Source: a virus. From it: a DNA stretch of 64,000 nt. Positions 52,317-61,399 of the stretch are shown here, one piece after another (positions within the stretch are counted from its first letter, which is position 1; each line of letters begins with the position of its first letter). The translations under genes were made by a program, and so were the position numbers. The notes under the pieces were generated by a model. It was not told the origin of the DNA. It did no database searches and saw only the letters and a list, made by a program, of their open reading frames with translations. Location of the stretch: IMG/VR virus record IMGVR_UViG_3300033143_002183, positions 1 to 64,000 of that record. One strand, 5' to 3'.

Positions 52317-52791
52317 TGTTAATTCCTATATCCCTTAAAAACATTGCCCAAGGGAATCCTTCTCCTGGATCTACTTTACGTTCTGGTGAGATATCACTAT
52401 GTCGTAAGACTTCAGTAATACCCCAATGTTTCATCCAGAACTTAACTTGCTCTACACCTACTTCATACTGTTGTGCCGTTATATATGGAGTACGTATAGT
52501 ATTAAGAAACGTACCATATGTGTGTACTCCTGCTACAAGAAACTCTAGCCCTAAAGTATCTGTATTATGTCCTAAAGCATGGTAAGCTCCTTCAATATCT
52601 CCTCGACATCGGTAGTTAGTACCATCTGGAGCTATTATAGCATGGGCAGATAAGCCAATACTAGCTAAATACTGGACAGCATGGTTCTCTGGCCCAGGTG
52701 CTCCAATATACTCCCCCATCGCATGAATTATAATCCTCTTAGGAGTTTGTGATGATGCTCCATCTGGAAGAGGGGTAATTAGCTGTTTCAT
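52309..52791 (-). CDS. endolysin: N-acetylmuramoyl-L-alanine amidase
   Basis: T7-lysozyme-like amidase of 160 aa. Zinc ligands are H23 (IIIHAMGEY), H131 (LRHSDIS) and D141 (KVDPG), with K139 in the position of the catalytic lysine. TLGLEFLV fits the family. It cuts the peptide from the glycan strand of peptidoglycan. It is coupled to the genes on both sides. Confidence 0.85.
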   Translation of the reverse strand: MKQLITPLPDGASSQTPKRIIIHAMGEYIGAPGPENHAVQYLASIGLSAHAIIAPDGTNYRCRGDIEGAYHALGHNTDTLGLEFLVAGVHTYGTFLNTIRTPYITAQQYEVGVEQVKFWMKHWGITEVLRHSDISPERKVDPGEGFPWAMFLRDIGINND

Positions 52792-53111
52792 TATAACTCT
52801 GCTTTACGTGCTGCTTTAGCTTGAGCAAGTAATGCTATAGCATTTGCAGGACTTATTGCTTTTAATACAGCAATAAGCGCAGGTGTAAATTCAGCTTCAA
52901 TTTGTGTATCCTTTTCAGCATCAATAGCTATATTGAGTTCCCCTTGTGTAGCAGGACGAAGACCATCTTCTGTATCATTTAATCTTTCATTATTCATGTC
53001 AGGCATAAGACTAACAAATAATTGAATATGAGTAGTTGGATTATGGTCAATGTCATCCCATCGAGAAAAACTTTCAATTTTCTTAGTTGCCTTGTTACAT
53101 AGTACTTTCAT
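52791..53111 (-). CDS. tail fibre-associated small protein, 106 aa
   Basis: A small beta-rich N-terminal part (MKVLCNKATKKIESFSRW) and a helical Ala-rich C-terminus. It sits between a fibre gene and the amidase gene with one-base overlaps at both ends. Possibly a fibre assembly chaperone; no catalytic motif. Confidence 0.6.
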   Translation of the reverse strand: MKVLCNKATKKIESFSRWDDIDHNPTTHIQLFVSLMPDMNNERLNDTEDGLRPATQGELNIAIDAEKDTQIEAEFTPALIAVLKAISPANAIALLAQAKAARKAEL

Positions 53112-53908
53112 TATATCTGCCCTCTCTCAACTTTCCAGCCAACTGTTTTCATGTAGAAATTTCCCTGAGTAGTATTCGCTCTTGTGCTTATCTGACTTAA
53201 TAAATTAGTTAGTATTCCCATCTGAATCCCACCGCCCTCACCACTTGATGTAGTGTGATAAAGTGTTCCTGTCCCATTATCGGTAGTAACCGCAGCATCA
53301 GCTGCGTATGGTGAATAAATTCTCCAATATGTAGGGCCAACAGTAGTGTCCTGCATACTTATCTCTATTCTTGCTAAACATGAAATTCCAAGAGGCGTGA
53401 CTCCTGTTCGTTCCACCCTTGATGTTGCCAATGTACCTGAATAAAATAACTGTGGAAGATCCAATACAATTTCATCACCAATTTGTGTAAATCCTAAAAT
53501 ATTGTTAGATCCATCAGTTAAGACGGAACCAATCCATTTATAAGCAGTATAACCTGCAGGAATATTTGCAGCTGTAATAGATGTATCGAAGCCTACATCT
53601 ATGCTTCCATCACTGTCTTTTTCAATAAGAAAAACATGATACCAAGTATCAATTGCAACAGTACCAGAAAACAATCCACCTACATTTGTACCTGGATTAA
53701 AAGCCCCATCAAGCTTTTTAGTTAACCCAGATGATAAACTCATAGTAGTAGTGTCTGCTAAATCTCGTGCAGTACCTGAGGATATATCAATATCCTTATT
53801 ACTATCAGTTACATTATTTGAAAGGGTTAACCCAAAAATAAGTCCTTTGAAACTTAGTTGAGGAATGATATCTGCAGGTATATCTGCTAATTCTCTACTA
53901 GAGCCCAT
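53111..53908 (-). CDS. short fibre or receptor-binding protein, 265 aa
   Basis: N-terminal attachment-like part (LADIPADIIPQLSFKGLIFGL) then beta-sheet modules (TVAIDTWYHVFLIEKDSDG). It ends with a glycine-containing tip. The layout matches short fibres that extend from a larger fibre. It shares one base with each neighbour. Confidence 0.62.
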   Translation of the reverse strand: MGSSRELADIPADIIPQLSFKGLIFGLTLSNNVTDSNKDIDISSGTARDLADTTTMSLSSGLTKKLDGAFNPGTNVGGLFSGTVAIDTWYHVFLIEKDSDGSIDVGFDTSITAANIPAGYTAYKWIGSVLTDGSNNILGFTQIGDEIVLDLPQLFYSGTLATSRVERTGVTPLGISCLARIEISMQDTTVGPTYWRIYSPYAADAAVTTDNGTGTLYHTTSSGEGGGIQMGILTNLLSQISTRANTTQGNFYMKTVGWKVERGQI

Positions 53909-54306
53909 TATACTATTACTCCCTTTAACTCATTGATGTTTACCGCATCTTCAATCGCGGTTTGTAAAGCACTATCAGCAGCACGTATTGTAACCCTGGC
54001 TGTTTCAGCAGCTGCTCGTTCACTATCTTGAGCAGGAATATTTAAAGCAATCACAGCATCATGTGGTGCGAAGTCAATAGCACGTTTTGTTCTACGCAAT
54101 TCATGTGCTTCTACTTTAGCTTTGGCCATATCATACCCAAGAACACCGTTAGTGAGATTCCAAGCACCACGATATTGTTTATCGTCAGGTGCTTGTACTT
54201 CCCAGTATGGGGTGTTAGGTATGCCGGTGACAATATCAACTGATTCAGGATACATACATGCGGCAACAATTGTCTGACCATCTATTATAGTTTCAAATAC
54301 AATCAT
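53908..54306 (-). CDS. tail fibre assembly protein-like, 132 aa
   Basis: The N-terminal half is a beta domain (IIDGQTIVAACMYPESV, YWEVQAPDDKQYRGA). The C-terminal helical half (KAKVEAHELRRTKRAIDFAPH, then ERAAAETARVT) is typical of small phage fibre assembly chaperones (DUF4376-like). Located directly after the long fibre gene with a 4-base overlap. Confidence 0.65.
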   Translation of the reverse strand: MIVFETIIDGQTIVAACMYPESVDIVTGIPNTPYWEVQAPDDKQYRGAWNLTNGVLGYDMAKAKVEAHELRRTKRAIDFAPHDAVIALNIPAQDSERAAAETARVTIRAADSALQTAIEDAVNINELKGVIV

Positions 54307-57300
54307 AGTATTTTCTTACCTCCGAAGATTAAAACACTCATACGAACAGATGCCTCTTCTGCGCTACCTGCGTTAAAGCCTATTACGTCTACAGAATTTA
54401 ATTTAAGTGCATCAGCCGCCTCTCTCATGTTAATAAAAGTGGCGTTATTACCATTAGCTCCTGAGATGATATAAGAAATATTATCCATTGGGGTTTCAAA
54501 TACTAACCTAAATGTAGCTGTGCCTAAATCAACAATATCTTTAATATTAAAAGATGATTTTATTAATGGTGGATTAACTGTGCCATCAAAAAACACCCAC
54601 GCTGTAGCAAACTGTAATCCGTTAGCTTCACCATGAACAGTTAATTTCTCATGCACTGTTAAATTACTGACTTCCTGTTCTGCTATTGGGTAGTTAATAA
54701 TGCTTTGATTTAAAATATCACCATCACTATCAGTTTTAAACTCACCTAAGTACAAGCGTTCGATTGCTGTATCGGATGAGTTATACATTTTTGCATCTTC
54801 GATTAAATAATACTCGGCTGCTATAACCGTGTTGAATTCTAATTCTGCAATAATTGTATAAGTTGCTCCACCATTATTAGCTGTTGTGTTTATCCTATGA
54901 TAAAGATATGCAGTTGTATTAGCAGAAGTGTCTTGTAAGTCACCCCATAAACTTGTGCCGTTGCTTGCTGCTGCATTATAGCCGCCTGCTGTATATGTTG
55001 AATCAATAGCCGTCCAATTTAAACCGTCATTAGAACCTTCAATAGTAAAATTTTCTGGGGTGTAAGTTACCCCACTGTATGATTCGTTCATTCTCCAAGA
55101 TTTTAGAATACGCGGTTCAGTGTGTTTATACTGTAACCAAGAAGTTGTAGGTGAAGAAACTTGCCATTGATTTTCAGGCACATTATATATAGTTACTTTA
55201 TTAAACGCTTTAAACGCATTTGTTGTAGCACCAAATTCACCACTAGATAACGCAACACCACTATCACTTTCATAATCAAAATGTTTTGATGTTGTTCTTA
55301 ACGTCTGATCGCTTGGAGAGACAACACCATACTTATCAGCATCATCACGGGTAATACCGGATAAAGGTCTAACCTCGCTTACACCTAATGTCCCTGTTTT
55401 ATCAGTATAAATAAAGTAATGTTTATCCTCGTGACCTGCGCCATAAGCCTCTGTAATACCAGCACCAAATTGATATTGGGTATCAACCTGACCTTTAGAG
55501 TTAAAACCATTTGCAAGCGAGATTAATGTATCTTCAGCAACAGATAATGTATCTGCGTTTGTTGCGTATGGATAATCCGCTACTGCTTTTGTAGAGTCGA
55601 CTGAAGTTTCTGGAAATGCCATAAAGATGTATTCATGATTTAAAGCGTTTGTCCAAGCATCAGCACCTTCAACTTTAAAGCCATTGGCATCAGAACTAAT
55701 ACCTAAGTCTGTGGCTTCAGCGTTTGATATGTCTGCATATAGTTCTTCATTATCACCACGAATGGTGTCTACTATAGTCCAGTTACCAGCGGCAGATAAG
55801 ACTTTCACCATCACAAACGCTGCCTTAAACGCATCACCACCAAGTACTTCTGTACTTACAAAATTACCTGCTGCACCTGTACCAATGTATTTTCCGATTT
55901 TACATACGCCTGATTTAGAGGCGAAGTTGTACATGATGTAATTATCGGCAGAAGTATTAAAAGCAGCGTCAGTATCAATAGAAATGGTTGTATCTGAGAT
56001 TATAGTGTCTCTTGTTGTACTTGCCGCTAGTGCCGCAGTTGTATTTAAAAATAAATATTCATCATTATCAAATAAATTACTTTTTACTAACCAGCCAACT
56101 GCTGAGTCTCTTGTTTTAAAAATACTAAATTCTGGGTCTACTGGAAGATAGTGTGGTATCTCATGTCCATCAACACCATCTCCAAGATATGAAATTATAG
56201 AAAAATTTAGATCAGGGTTATAATGAGCCGTGTATGCTTTATTTCTGTTTGTTAAGCCTGTGTCTATTTTAGTAGTTTGGAAAGACCATGCAATATAATC
56301 TTCTGTATTCGTGTTAACTTTAACATCTGCACCCACCGTGAAGCCTGTAGTATCAAATGATAATAAAGTATCGGCATCCGTTACTTCTGCTGCTGTGCTG
56401 TCAGAAGAAAGTCTGATCGTTGCACCACGTACAGAGTCAGTTAATATATGTCCGTCAGCCGCGTCTCTATTTTTAATCCAGACTAAACCACCAAAGTCAC
56501 CAGTGGACATATCCAAGCCATTAGCAATAGGCAGAGAGGCTGTGCCATCACCCGTATAAATAGTTGAACTCATGCCGCTTCGTGTTGAAGTACCCTGACT
56601 TAGTGGATCTTGGTTCTGTACTTTATTACGTGCAACTACGTTAGAGAACTTGGAGTCAGCTTGTGCAATTGTATATGTATCCGGGACCTCAAAGGTACCA
56701 AATACAAGCACTTTCAATAAATCTCCAGCAGTAGTACCTGCAGAAAGAGTGATAGTAGTACCATCAGTAGCAGTGTAGTCATCAGGATCAAGCCAAATAC
56801 CATTATAAGTTACCTGGATGAACCCTGGGTCATATGATAAAAGTAGAGCATTATCATCTGTATTTGTGAATACTGTTTGGTCTGTAGTACAAGTATACTC
56901 ATAAAATGATACTGTTTTACTAGTAGCTATATTTACCCACTCACTTCCTGCAGAATTCCAGGCTTTCATTGCTAATGTAACAGAATTCCAATACAAGGCA
57001 CCATCCAATAAAGCATTACCATCATTATCTAATGTAGGCTCTACAGCTTTGGGTCCTAAATACCTATCATCAAAACTATCGTACACAGCCTCTGTAGCAG
57101 TTTGTGCCGCTTGGGCAGCTGATACAGAATTACCAGTTGTGACTACATCCGCGTTGGTACTGACCACATCTTCACCAGTAGAAATAACATCAGCGTGTGT
57201 AAGAACAACATCAGCGTTAGTTAAGTCAACATCTTCACCAGTTGATACTACATCTTCAGCAGTTGTGACTACATCTGCATGAGTAGAGACTACATCTGCA

Positions 57301-57461
57301 TTAGTAAGAACAACATTTGCAGCACTATCTTCTTTAGCTGTTGCAACTTCATCTATGGTACCGTCACTAATAGCATCAGCTACGATTTTGACTGTATCAT
57401 ACTCAGTATTAATATGTGCTTCTACTTCTGCTTTACTCGTATATGTTTGAGGTTTTTGCAT
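54303..57461 (-). CDS. long tail fibre with heptad stalk and discoidin-like domain, 1052 aa
   Basis: An N-terminal attachment region is followed by nine consecutive 7-residue repeats (DVVSTHA type, residues 49-111), then the conserved fibre segment with RYLGPKAVEPTLDNDG. A central part with repeated SAGNWTIVD-like modules follows. Residues around 770-830 (WQVSSPTTSWLQYKH, YTPENFTIEGSNDG) resemble an F5/8 type C (discoidin) domain that binds sugars. The final 60 residues form a beta-rich tip. Presumably the main receptor-binding fibre. Confidence 0.72.
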   Translation of the reverse strand: MQKPQTYTSKAEVEAHINTEYDTVKIVADAISDGTIDEVATAKEDSAANVVLTNADVVSTHADVVTTAEDVVSTGEDVDLTNADVVLTHADVISTGEDVVSTNADVVTTGNSVSAAQAAQTATEAVYDSFDDRYLGPKAVEPTLDNDGNALLDGALYWNSVTLAMKAWNSAGSEWVNIATSKTVSFYEYTCTTDQTVFTNTDDNALLLSYDPGFIQVTYNGIWLDPDDYTATDGTTITLSAGTTAGDLLKVLVFGTFEVPDTYTIAQADSKFSNVVARNKVQNQDPLSQGTSTRSGMSSTIYTGDGTASLPIANGLDMSTGDFGGLVWIKNRDAADGHILTDSVRGATIRLSSDSTAAEVTDADTLLSFDTTGFTVGADVKVNTNTEDYIAWSFQTTKIDTGLTNRNKAYTAHYNPDLNFSIISYLGDGVDGHEIPHYLPVDPEFSIFKTRDSAVGWLVKSNLFDNDEYLFLNTTAALAASTTRDTIISDTTISIDTDAAFNTSADNYIMYNFASKSGVCKIGKYIGTGAAGNFVSTEVLGGDAFKAAFVMVKVLSAAGNWTIVDTIRGDNEELYADISNAEATDLGISSDANGFKVEGADAWTNALNHEYIFMAFPETSVDSTKAVADYPYATNADTLSVAEDTLISLANGFNSKGQVDTQYQFGAGITEAYGAGHEDKHYFIYTDKTGTLGVSEVRPLSGITRDDADKYGVVSPSDQTLRTTSKHFDYESDSGVALSSGEFGATTNAFKAFNKVTIYNVPENQWQVSSPTTSWLQYKHTEPRILKSWRMNESYSGVTYTPENFTIEGSNDGLNWTAIDSTYTAGGYNAAASNGTSLWGDLQDTSANTTAYLYHRINTTANNGGATYTIIAELEFNTVIAAEYYLIEDAKMYNSSDTAIERLYLGEFKTDSDGDILNQSIINYPIAEQEVSNLTVHEKLTVHGEANGLQFATAWVFFDGTVNPPLIKSSFNIKDIVDLGTATFRLVFETPMDNISYIISGANGNNATFINMREAADALKLNSVDVIGFNAGSAEEASVRMSVLIFGGKKIL
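57129..57317 (-). repeat. nine tandem 7-codon repeats in the long fibre gene
   Basis: Within the fibre gene, residues 49-111 read as nine back-to-back heptads of the form D-V-V-x-T-x-A/E with no gaps (NVVLTNA, DVVSTHA, DVVTTAE and so on). The matching DNA is repetitive (about 21-base units). It likely forms a trimeric stalk and may vary in length by slippage. Confidence 0.7.
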
Positions 57462-57466
57462 AATTT

Positions 57467-58174
57467 TTATACCCAGCCATTGTTGGAAAAGCGTTGATTT
57501 GTATGGACTTCTTTAATAAGAGCCCCCGTATCACTTATTAATTTGACTGCTGCCAAATAATTAGAGTGATAAATATTACCGGTATTAGTTTCACCAGTAC
57601 TGATAGGTGTGTATAACTTCCAGGCGACATATGCAGTAATGGCATCTAGGAAATGATAAGGAATTGGTACTTCAACATCAGCTGGTTCAAGTATAGCTGG
57701 ACTAATAATATCAGGGGCTGCTTTATAGATTAGTGATAATATATTTTCAGCCACAGCGTATGGTACTTGTAGTTCTGTAGGTGAAGGGGTAAATACTGAT
57801 AATTCATGATTTAAGTTATTTAAAGGGACTTCGTCCCCTAACTCATCGTATACACCATCTATACTAATAATATTATCAGTAAACTTATGTACAGTAGTAC
57901 CATCGATTATGTATTTTACAGGTTCAGAAGACGCAGTATTACTTTCAGCAAAATCTGATGTAAGATTATATACAACTACCCCTTCTTGTAACTGTAACGT
58001 AAGTTCCCGGGTCATCAAAGCAAACCGGGTATATAAATCAAGTAATGCCCCATTAGTTAGGACAATTAGTTGTGGGTAGCTGGGAAGATTAACGGCACCT
58101 TGCTCGATGCCGCCAATGGATAGTTGGGTGAGAGTATCGTTCGTTAACCTCTCAAAAATCAGCGAAAGCTTCAT
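57467..58174 (-). CDS. head-tail connector protein (N4 gp67-like)
   Basis: 235 aa, the size of N4 gp67, and placed between the terminase large subunit and fibre genes as in N4. Contains LTNGALLDLYTRFALMTRELT and a helical C-terminus (YHFLDAITAYVAWKLYTPI). It probably joins portal and tail. Assignment by position, length and fold character. Confidence 0.65.
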   Translation of the reverse strand: MKLSLIFERLTNDTLTQLSIGGIEQGAVNLPSYPQLIVLTNGALLDLYTRFALMTRELTLQLQEGVVVYNLTSDFAESNTASSEPVKYIIDGTTVHKFTDNIISIDGVYDELGDEVPLNNLNHELSVFTPSPTELQVPYAVAENILSLIYKAAPDIISPAILEPADVEVPIPYHFLDAITAYVAWKLYTPISTGETNTGNIYHSNYLAAVKLISDTGALIKEVHTNQRFSNNGWV

Positions 58175-58224
58175 AGTCTAATCCTATTATGTTAGTAAGC
58201 CCCATTATACACAACTTAATTAGA

Positions 58225-59835
58225 CTATACTAGATATGATTCTACTGAGGATGAAACTTCTTTATCTTCTTCATCCCAGAGAGGATCGGTCATATGCTCA
58301 ATCTCAGCCTCTGCAGGTTTGAATGTAGTAAGGGAAGCCAACATAGATATCGTATCACAGCAATCATCATGCTTGGATTTGAATTCTGCACGAGTAACTA
58401 AAGTTAACTCATCCATAAACTCAACAATTCGTGGGTCCATCTTCAATTCTTCCGGGAACCACATCTGATGAGTCTTGAACATCGGAACCATTATGTTAAA
58501 TCGTTCAATCTTCTGCGTACTAGGGCGAATACCAGGTCTTTTGCCATTATTATCTGATGCCAGGTTGAAATAGACGTTCTTTTCAATCATTTTATCAGTA
58601 ATCCAAGGAATAAACCCTCCTTGTTGACCAGATACTTCTATTCCCACCGCCATGGGCTTATATATTTGAGCTAATCGAAACAAATCATCAATATTCTTGT
58701 CCATCAACTGCTTTTTAACTACTCCATCAACCCAATACCAGTCACCTTTGTTATTTAAGGCCCATACTGAGATAACACTGTAATCTGCTGCAGTCTTATC
58801 ACTGGTTGCAAAGTCAGTAGTAATGTAAAAGTTAAATAGGTGGCGATTCTTGATCAAATTCTTACGCCTATACCAACTAATATCAGAATCGTGGATCAGC
58901 CGGTCCTCATCACTCATGATACGTAGCATTAATTCCTGGTTAAAGGATGCAAGTTTACCTTGACGAAGAGCCTTCTTATATTTCTTCATTACATAGTCGT
59001 AATCAAATCGATCTTCCCAACTTCCACGGAATTCTTCCCGGGTACAGGGGAATTTCTCACATACTGGATATACATTTACTCGCCAGGCACCAGATTCAAC
59101 TGCTTTATACAGTGGATCACGCGCATTAAAGGGCGTACCACTCCATATAATCTTACTTCTCTTAGGATGGAGAGCAAATTCCAAGGCTTTTGTTACGGTA
59201 TCTTCCACACTAGCAATTACAGTGGGAGAGCGTGCATCTTCATCACTAATTAAATCATCAAGAAGAGCTAATACAGGTCGACTACCATTTTCACGAGTAC
59301 CACGAACACCGGTCTTAGCACCATACCCAGAAACTACGAAAGAGTTAGCTGCTTTATTGATAAATTCCCACCGTACATCAGTAAAACGGGTACTAGGAAT
59401 ATACTCTTGTAAGAATTCAGAATTATACCACCGGTATTCAAGTGATTTACGCATCTTCTTAACACCATTCTCAATACTATCAGAGACATATAGTGCGTAA
59501 GGTACTTTACCAAATATAGGTAAACGCCCATAAACTCCAATATACAGAATTAGGTATTCTTTTAGTGTGGACTTAGCAATACCACGATGACACATGTTTA
59601 TTAAATCTAAACCTTCTTCGTCATCCTCCACAAAACCATCAACCATATGATAATGGACAACCGGGGTCTTATTCTCAGACTCACCACCATCTACCATCTT
59701 AATAAAGTTGACAAATTCCAAGGCAAACTCGCTTGGAACGTAATCCGGGTCTACTTCATAACTAATCTCATTCAGATACTGAGTAACGGTTTTATACGTT
59801 TGCTCATCATCCTCATCAAATTCATTAATTGACAT
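58225..59835 (-). CDS. terminase large subunit (N4 gp68-like)
   Basis: A packaging motor with an unusual Walker A (CHRGIAKSTL) and Walker B LALLDDLIS. The C-terminal RNase H-like nuclease starts with ITTDFATSDKTAADYS and continues with GIEVSGQQGG and FKSKHDDCCDTI. 536 aa matches N4 gp68. Overlaps the small-subunit candidate gene by 11 bases. Confidence 0.85.
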   Translation of the reverse strand: MSINEFDEDDEQTYKTVTQYLNEISYEVDPDYVPSEFALEFVNFIKMVDGGESENKTPVVHYHMVDGFVEDDEEGLDLINMCHRGIAKSTLKEYLILYIGVYGRLPIFGKVPYALYVSDSIENGVKKMRKSLEYRWYNSEFLQEYIPSTRFTDVRWEFINKAANSFVVSGYGAKTGVRGTRENGSRPVLALLDDLISDEDARSPTVIASVEDTVTKALEFALHPKRSKIIWSGTPFNARDPLYKAVESGAWRVNVYPVCEKFPCTREEFRGSWEDRFDYDYVMKKYKKALRQGKLASFNQELMLRIMSDEDRLIHDSDISWYRRKNLIKNRHLFNFYITTDFATSDKTAADYSVISVWALNNKGDWYWVDGVVKKQLMDKNIDDLFRLAQIYKPMAVGIEVSGQQGGFIPWITDKMIEKNVYFNLASDNNGKRPGIRPSTQKIERFNIMVPMFKTHQMWFPEELKMDPRIVEFMDELTLVTRAEFKSKHDDCCDTISMLASLTTFKPAEAEIEHMTDPLWDEEDKEVSSSVESYLV

Positions 59836-60571
59836 CTTTTACCTCTACAGCTTCACCCTGGATGATACTACTATGGGCCACATCATGTGCAGTCATATCA
59901 CCACGATTAATTGCAGCTTGTTGCTGCTTGGCCAGGGCCAAGGTAGCTTCACGTAACATATCAATAGATTTATCTTGCTTCACGCCAATATCAAGTTCGA
60001 TCTTATTAACTTCAGGCATCTTAAGATGAGTTAACAGTGAATTAGCAGCATCTGACTGTACTTTCTCACTATTAGCATGGGTCATCAGGTACGCCTGGCG
60101 GTTGAGAGCTTTCTGATACATATCAGCATTCAGAATATGGCTTGGGACTAGTGTCTGCTCAAATACCTTAACAACCAACTTGGTCTTATTGTATGCAGCA
60201 ACATAACTGGATAATATCTTACCAATAGCTTCTGGTTCTAAGTGTTTGTTTTCATTAACAACACGTTGATAACGGACAGGAAATGTTTTGGTATAAGCTT
60301 CTACATTTGAACTACCCATTAACTTATGAGAGACATAACGCACAGCATCAATATAAGATTGGATCTTATACTTACCATCTTGCATTACATTGGTGTAGCT
60401 TAGTAAATTATCCCGGTAATTATCACGAATGCCTGGATCACTTATGACACCATTGATATTCTTGATCATTTCAGGGGTTAATTTCGCTTTAACCTGTTTA
60501 GGAAGTACACGATGGAACTGCTCAATAGTCAGTTGTTCATCTGTATACGTTGTAGCTGGAAGTGTGGACAT
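59825..60571 (-). CDS. terminase small subunit candidate (N4 gp69-like)
   Basis: 248 aa, all-helical (KQVKAKLTPEMIKNINGVI, QSYIDAVRYVSHKLMGS), upstream of the large subunit with an 11-base overlap. In N4 gp69 occupies this place. The long helices fit an oligomeric DNA-binding subunit; the role is inferred from position. Confidence 0.68.
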   Translation of the reverse strand: MSTLPATTYTDEQLTIEQFHRVLPKQVKAKLTPEMIKNINGVISDPGIRDNYRDNLLSYTNVMQDGKYKIQSYIDAVRYVSHKLMGSSNVEAYTKTFPVRYQRVVNENKHLEPEAIGKILSSYVAAYNKTKLVVKVFEQTLVPSHILNADMYQKALNRQAYLMTHANSEKVQSDAANSLLTHLKMPEVNKIELDIGVKQDKSIDMLREATLALAKQQQAAINRGDMTAHDVAHSSIIQGEAVEVKDVN

Positions 60572-60597
60572 AGTGACCCTCTATCTGTAAAAGAATC

Positions 60598-60627
60598 ATT
60601 ATAGCATTAAGGGTAGGTATAGTACAA
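60598..60627 (-). promoter_or_regulatory. sigma70-like late promoter before the terminase genes
   Basis: On the minus strand: TTGTAC (60622-60627), an 18-base spacer and TATAAT (60598-60603) preceded by TGC, an extended -10 box. It lies about 30 bases before the small-subunit start at 60571 and just downstream of the terminator at 60632. It has the same spacer length and -10 as the promoter before the portal gene (47304-47333). Confidence 0.68.
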
Positions 60628-60631
60628 GTGT

Positions 60632-60670
60632 AGCCACAAGGGGGTAGCGTCAGCGTACCCCGAAGTGGCT
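60632..60670 (-). terminator. long hairpin between small genes and the terminase operon
   Basis: AGCCAC (60632-60637) pairs with GTGGCT (60665-60670), and GGGGTA (60641-60646) with TACCCC (60656-60661), giving a 39-base hairpin with two stems. It lies right after the gene ending at 60677 and before the terminase promoter. There is no long T-run, so it may be a weak terminator or an RNA processing signal. Confidence 0.55.
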
Positions 60671-60676
60671 CAATAT

Positions 60677-61027
60677 TTATTCAATGTATTTAAGAGGTTT
60701 CCGGCGAAGTTCATTAACTGCTTTACTATCATCTTTGGATCGCACTGCAGTAGTTTTACCTTTAAATTTAGGGTCAATCTTACGTACGGCTTTAGAACCT
60801 CCGGATGTTGCAGTAGAGTCCCCCTTACCATAGTGAGTTAAGGACTTTAATGTACGAGTATCCTTCTTCAACTTTTTAGCACCAGCTTTGTATGCATCAA
60901 TATCCTTCTGCTCTAGTTGAGCTGAAGTTAATACAGTGCGTTTACGTGCTTTCTTATCACCTGCTGGGACTTTACCCTCAGCTCGTGCCTGTTTTCGTGC
61001 TTGTTCTTTTTGCCATTCGGTAGCCAT
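60677..61027 (-). CDS. small basic protein, 116 aa
   Basis: Strongly basic with a lysine/arginine-rich sequence (QKEQARKQARAEGKVP, DKKARKRT), probably a nucleic-acid binder. It has no fold I recognise. GGAG lies before the start, and an upstream 57-aa gene ends 11 bases before it. Confidence 0.6.
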   Translation of the reverse strand: MATEWQKEQARKQARAEGKVPAGDKKARKRTVLTSAQLEQKDIDAYKAGAKKLKKDTRTLKSLTHYGKGDSTATSGGSKAVRKIDPKFKGKTTAVRSKDDSKAVNELRRKPLKYIE

Positions 61028-61038
61028 ACTAACTCCTA

Positions 61039-61212
61039 TTAGTTTTTGGTTTGCTCACGCGTGAATAGTTCCATTTTGTCATAGATTACATAAACTTCTA
61101 CTTGTCCATTCTGCAGCATTTCTTCAGAATCAACAACACCGTCATCTAATACTAAAACTCTTACTTCTTTGTCTTCGGGACATAATGCCTCGATTGTTAC
61201 TCTTGATGTCAT
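61039..61212 (-). CDS. small protein, 57 aa
   Basis: A frame from ATG 61212 to TAA at 61039, with GAGG seven bases before the start. The sequence (MTSRVTIEALCPEDKEVRVL, then GVVDSEEMLQNGQVEVYVIYD) has a clear beta-alpha-beta character. It lies between the tRNA genes and the basic protein gene. Confidence 0.62.
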   Translation of the reverse strand: MTSRVTIEALCPEDKEVRVLVLDDGVVDSEEMLQNGQVEVYVIYDKMELFTREQTKN

Positions 61213-61226
61213 AATGACCTCTTTAT

Positions 61227-61311
61227 TGGTGGTTGTCCTAGGGATCGAACCTAGACTGCCCGAAGGAACGGATTTACAGTCCGCACACGATCCATACGTG
61301 TCTATACAACC
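61227..61311 (-). tRNA. tRNA-Tyr (GTA)
   Basis: Acceptor GGTTGTA against GACAACC (one A-G mismatch), T-arm CTAGG-TTCGATC-CCTAG, long variable arm (CCTTCGGG) as usual for tRNA-Tyr, and anticodon GTA in the loop CTGTAAA. Discriminator A and encoded CCA. 85 bases. Confidence 0.9.
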
Positions 61312-61317
61312 AGTAAA

Positions 61318-61393
61318 TGGCAGGGATGGTAGGTATCGAGCCCACTCATGTCGGGATCAAAGCCCGATGCGTTCCCATTTTCGCCACATCCCT
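61318..61393 (-). tRNA. tRNA-Gln (TTG)
   Basis: Acceptor AGGGATG/CATCCCT, anticodon stem TCGGG/CCCGA with loop CTTTGAT giving TTG, T-arm GTGGG-CTCGATA-CCTAC, discriminator G and encoded CCA. 76 bases, in line with the neighbouring tRNA genes. Confidence 0.88.
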
Positions 61394-61399
61394 TAAAAT

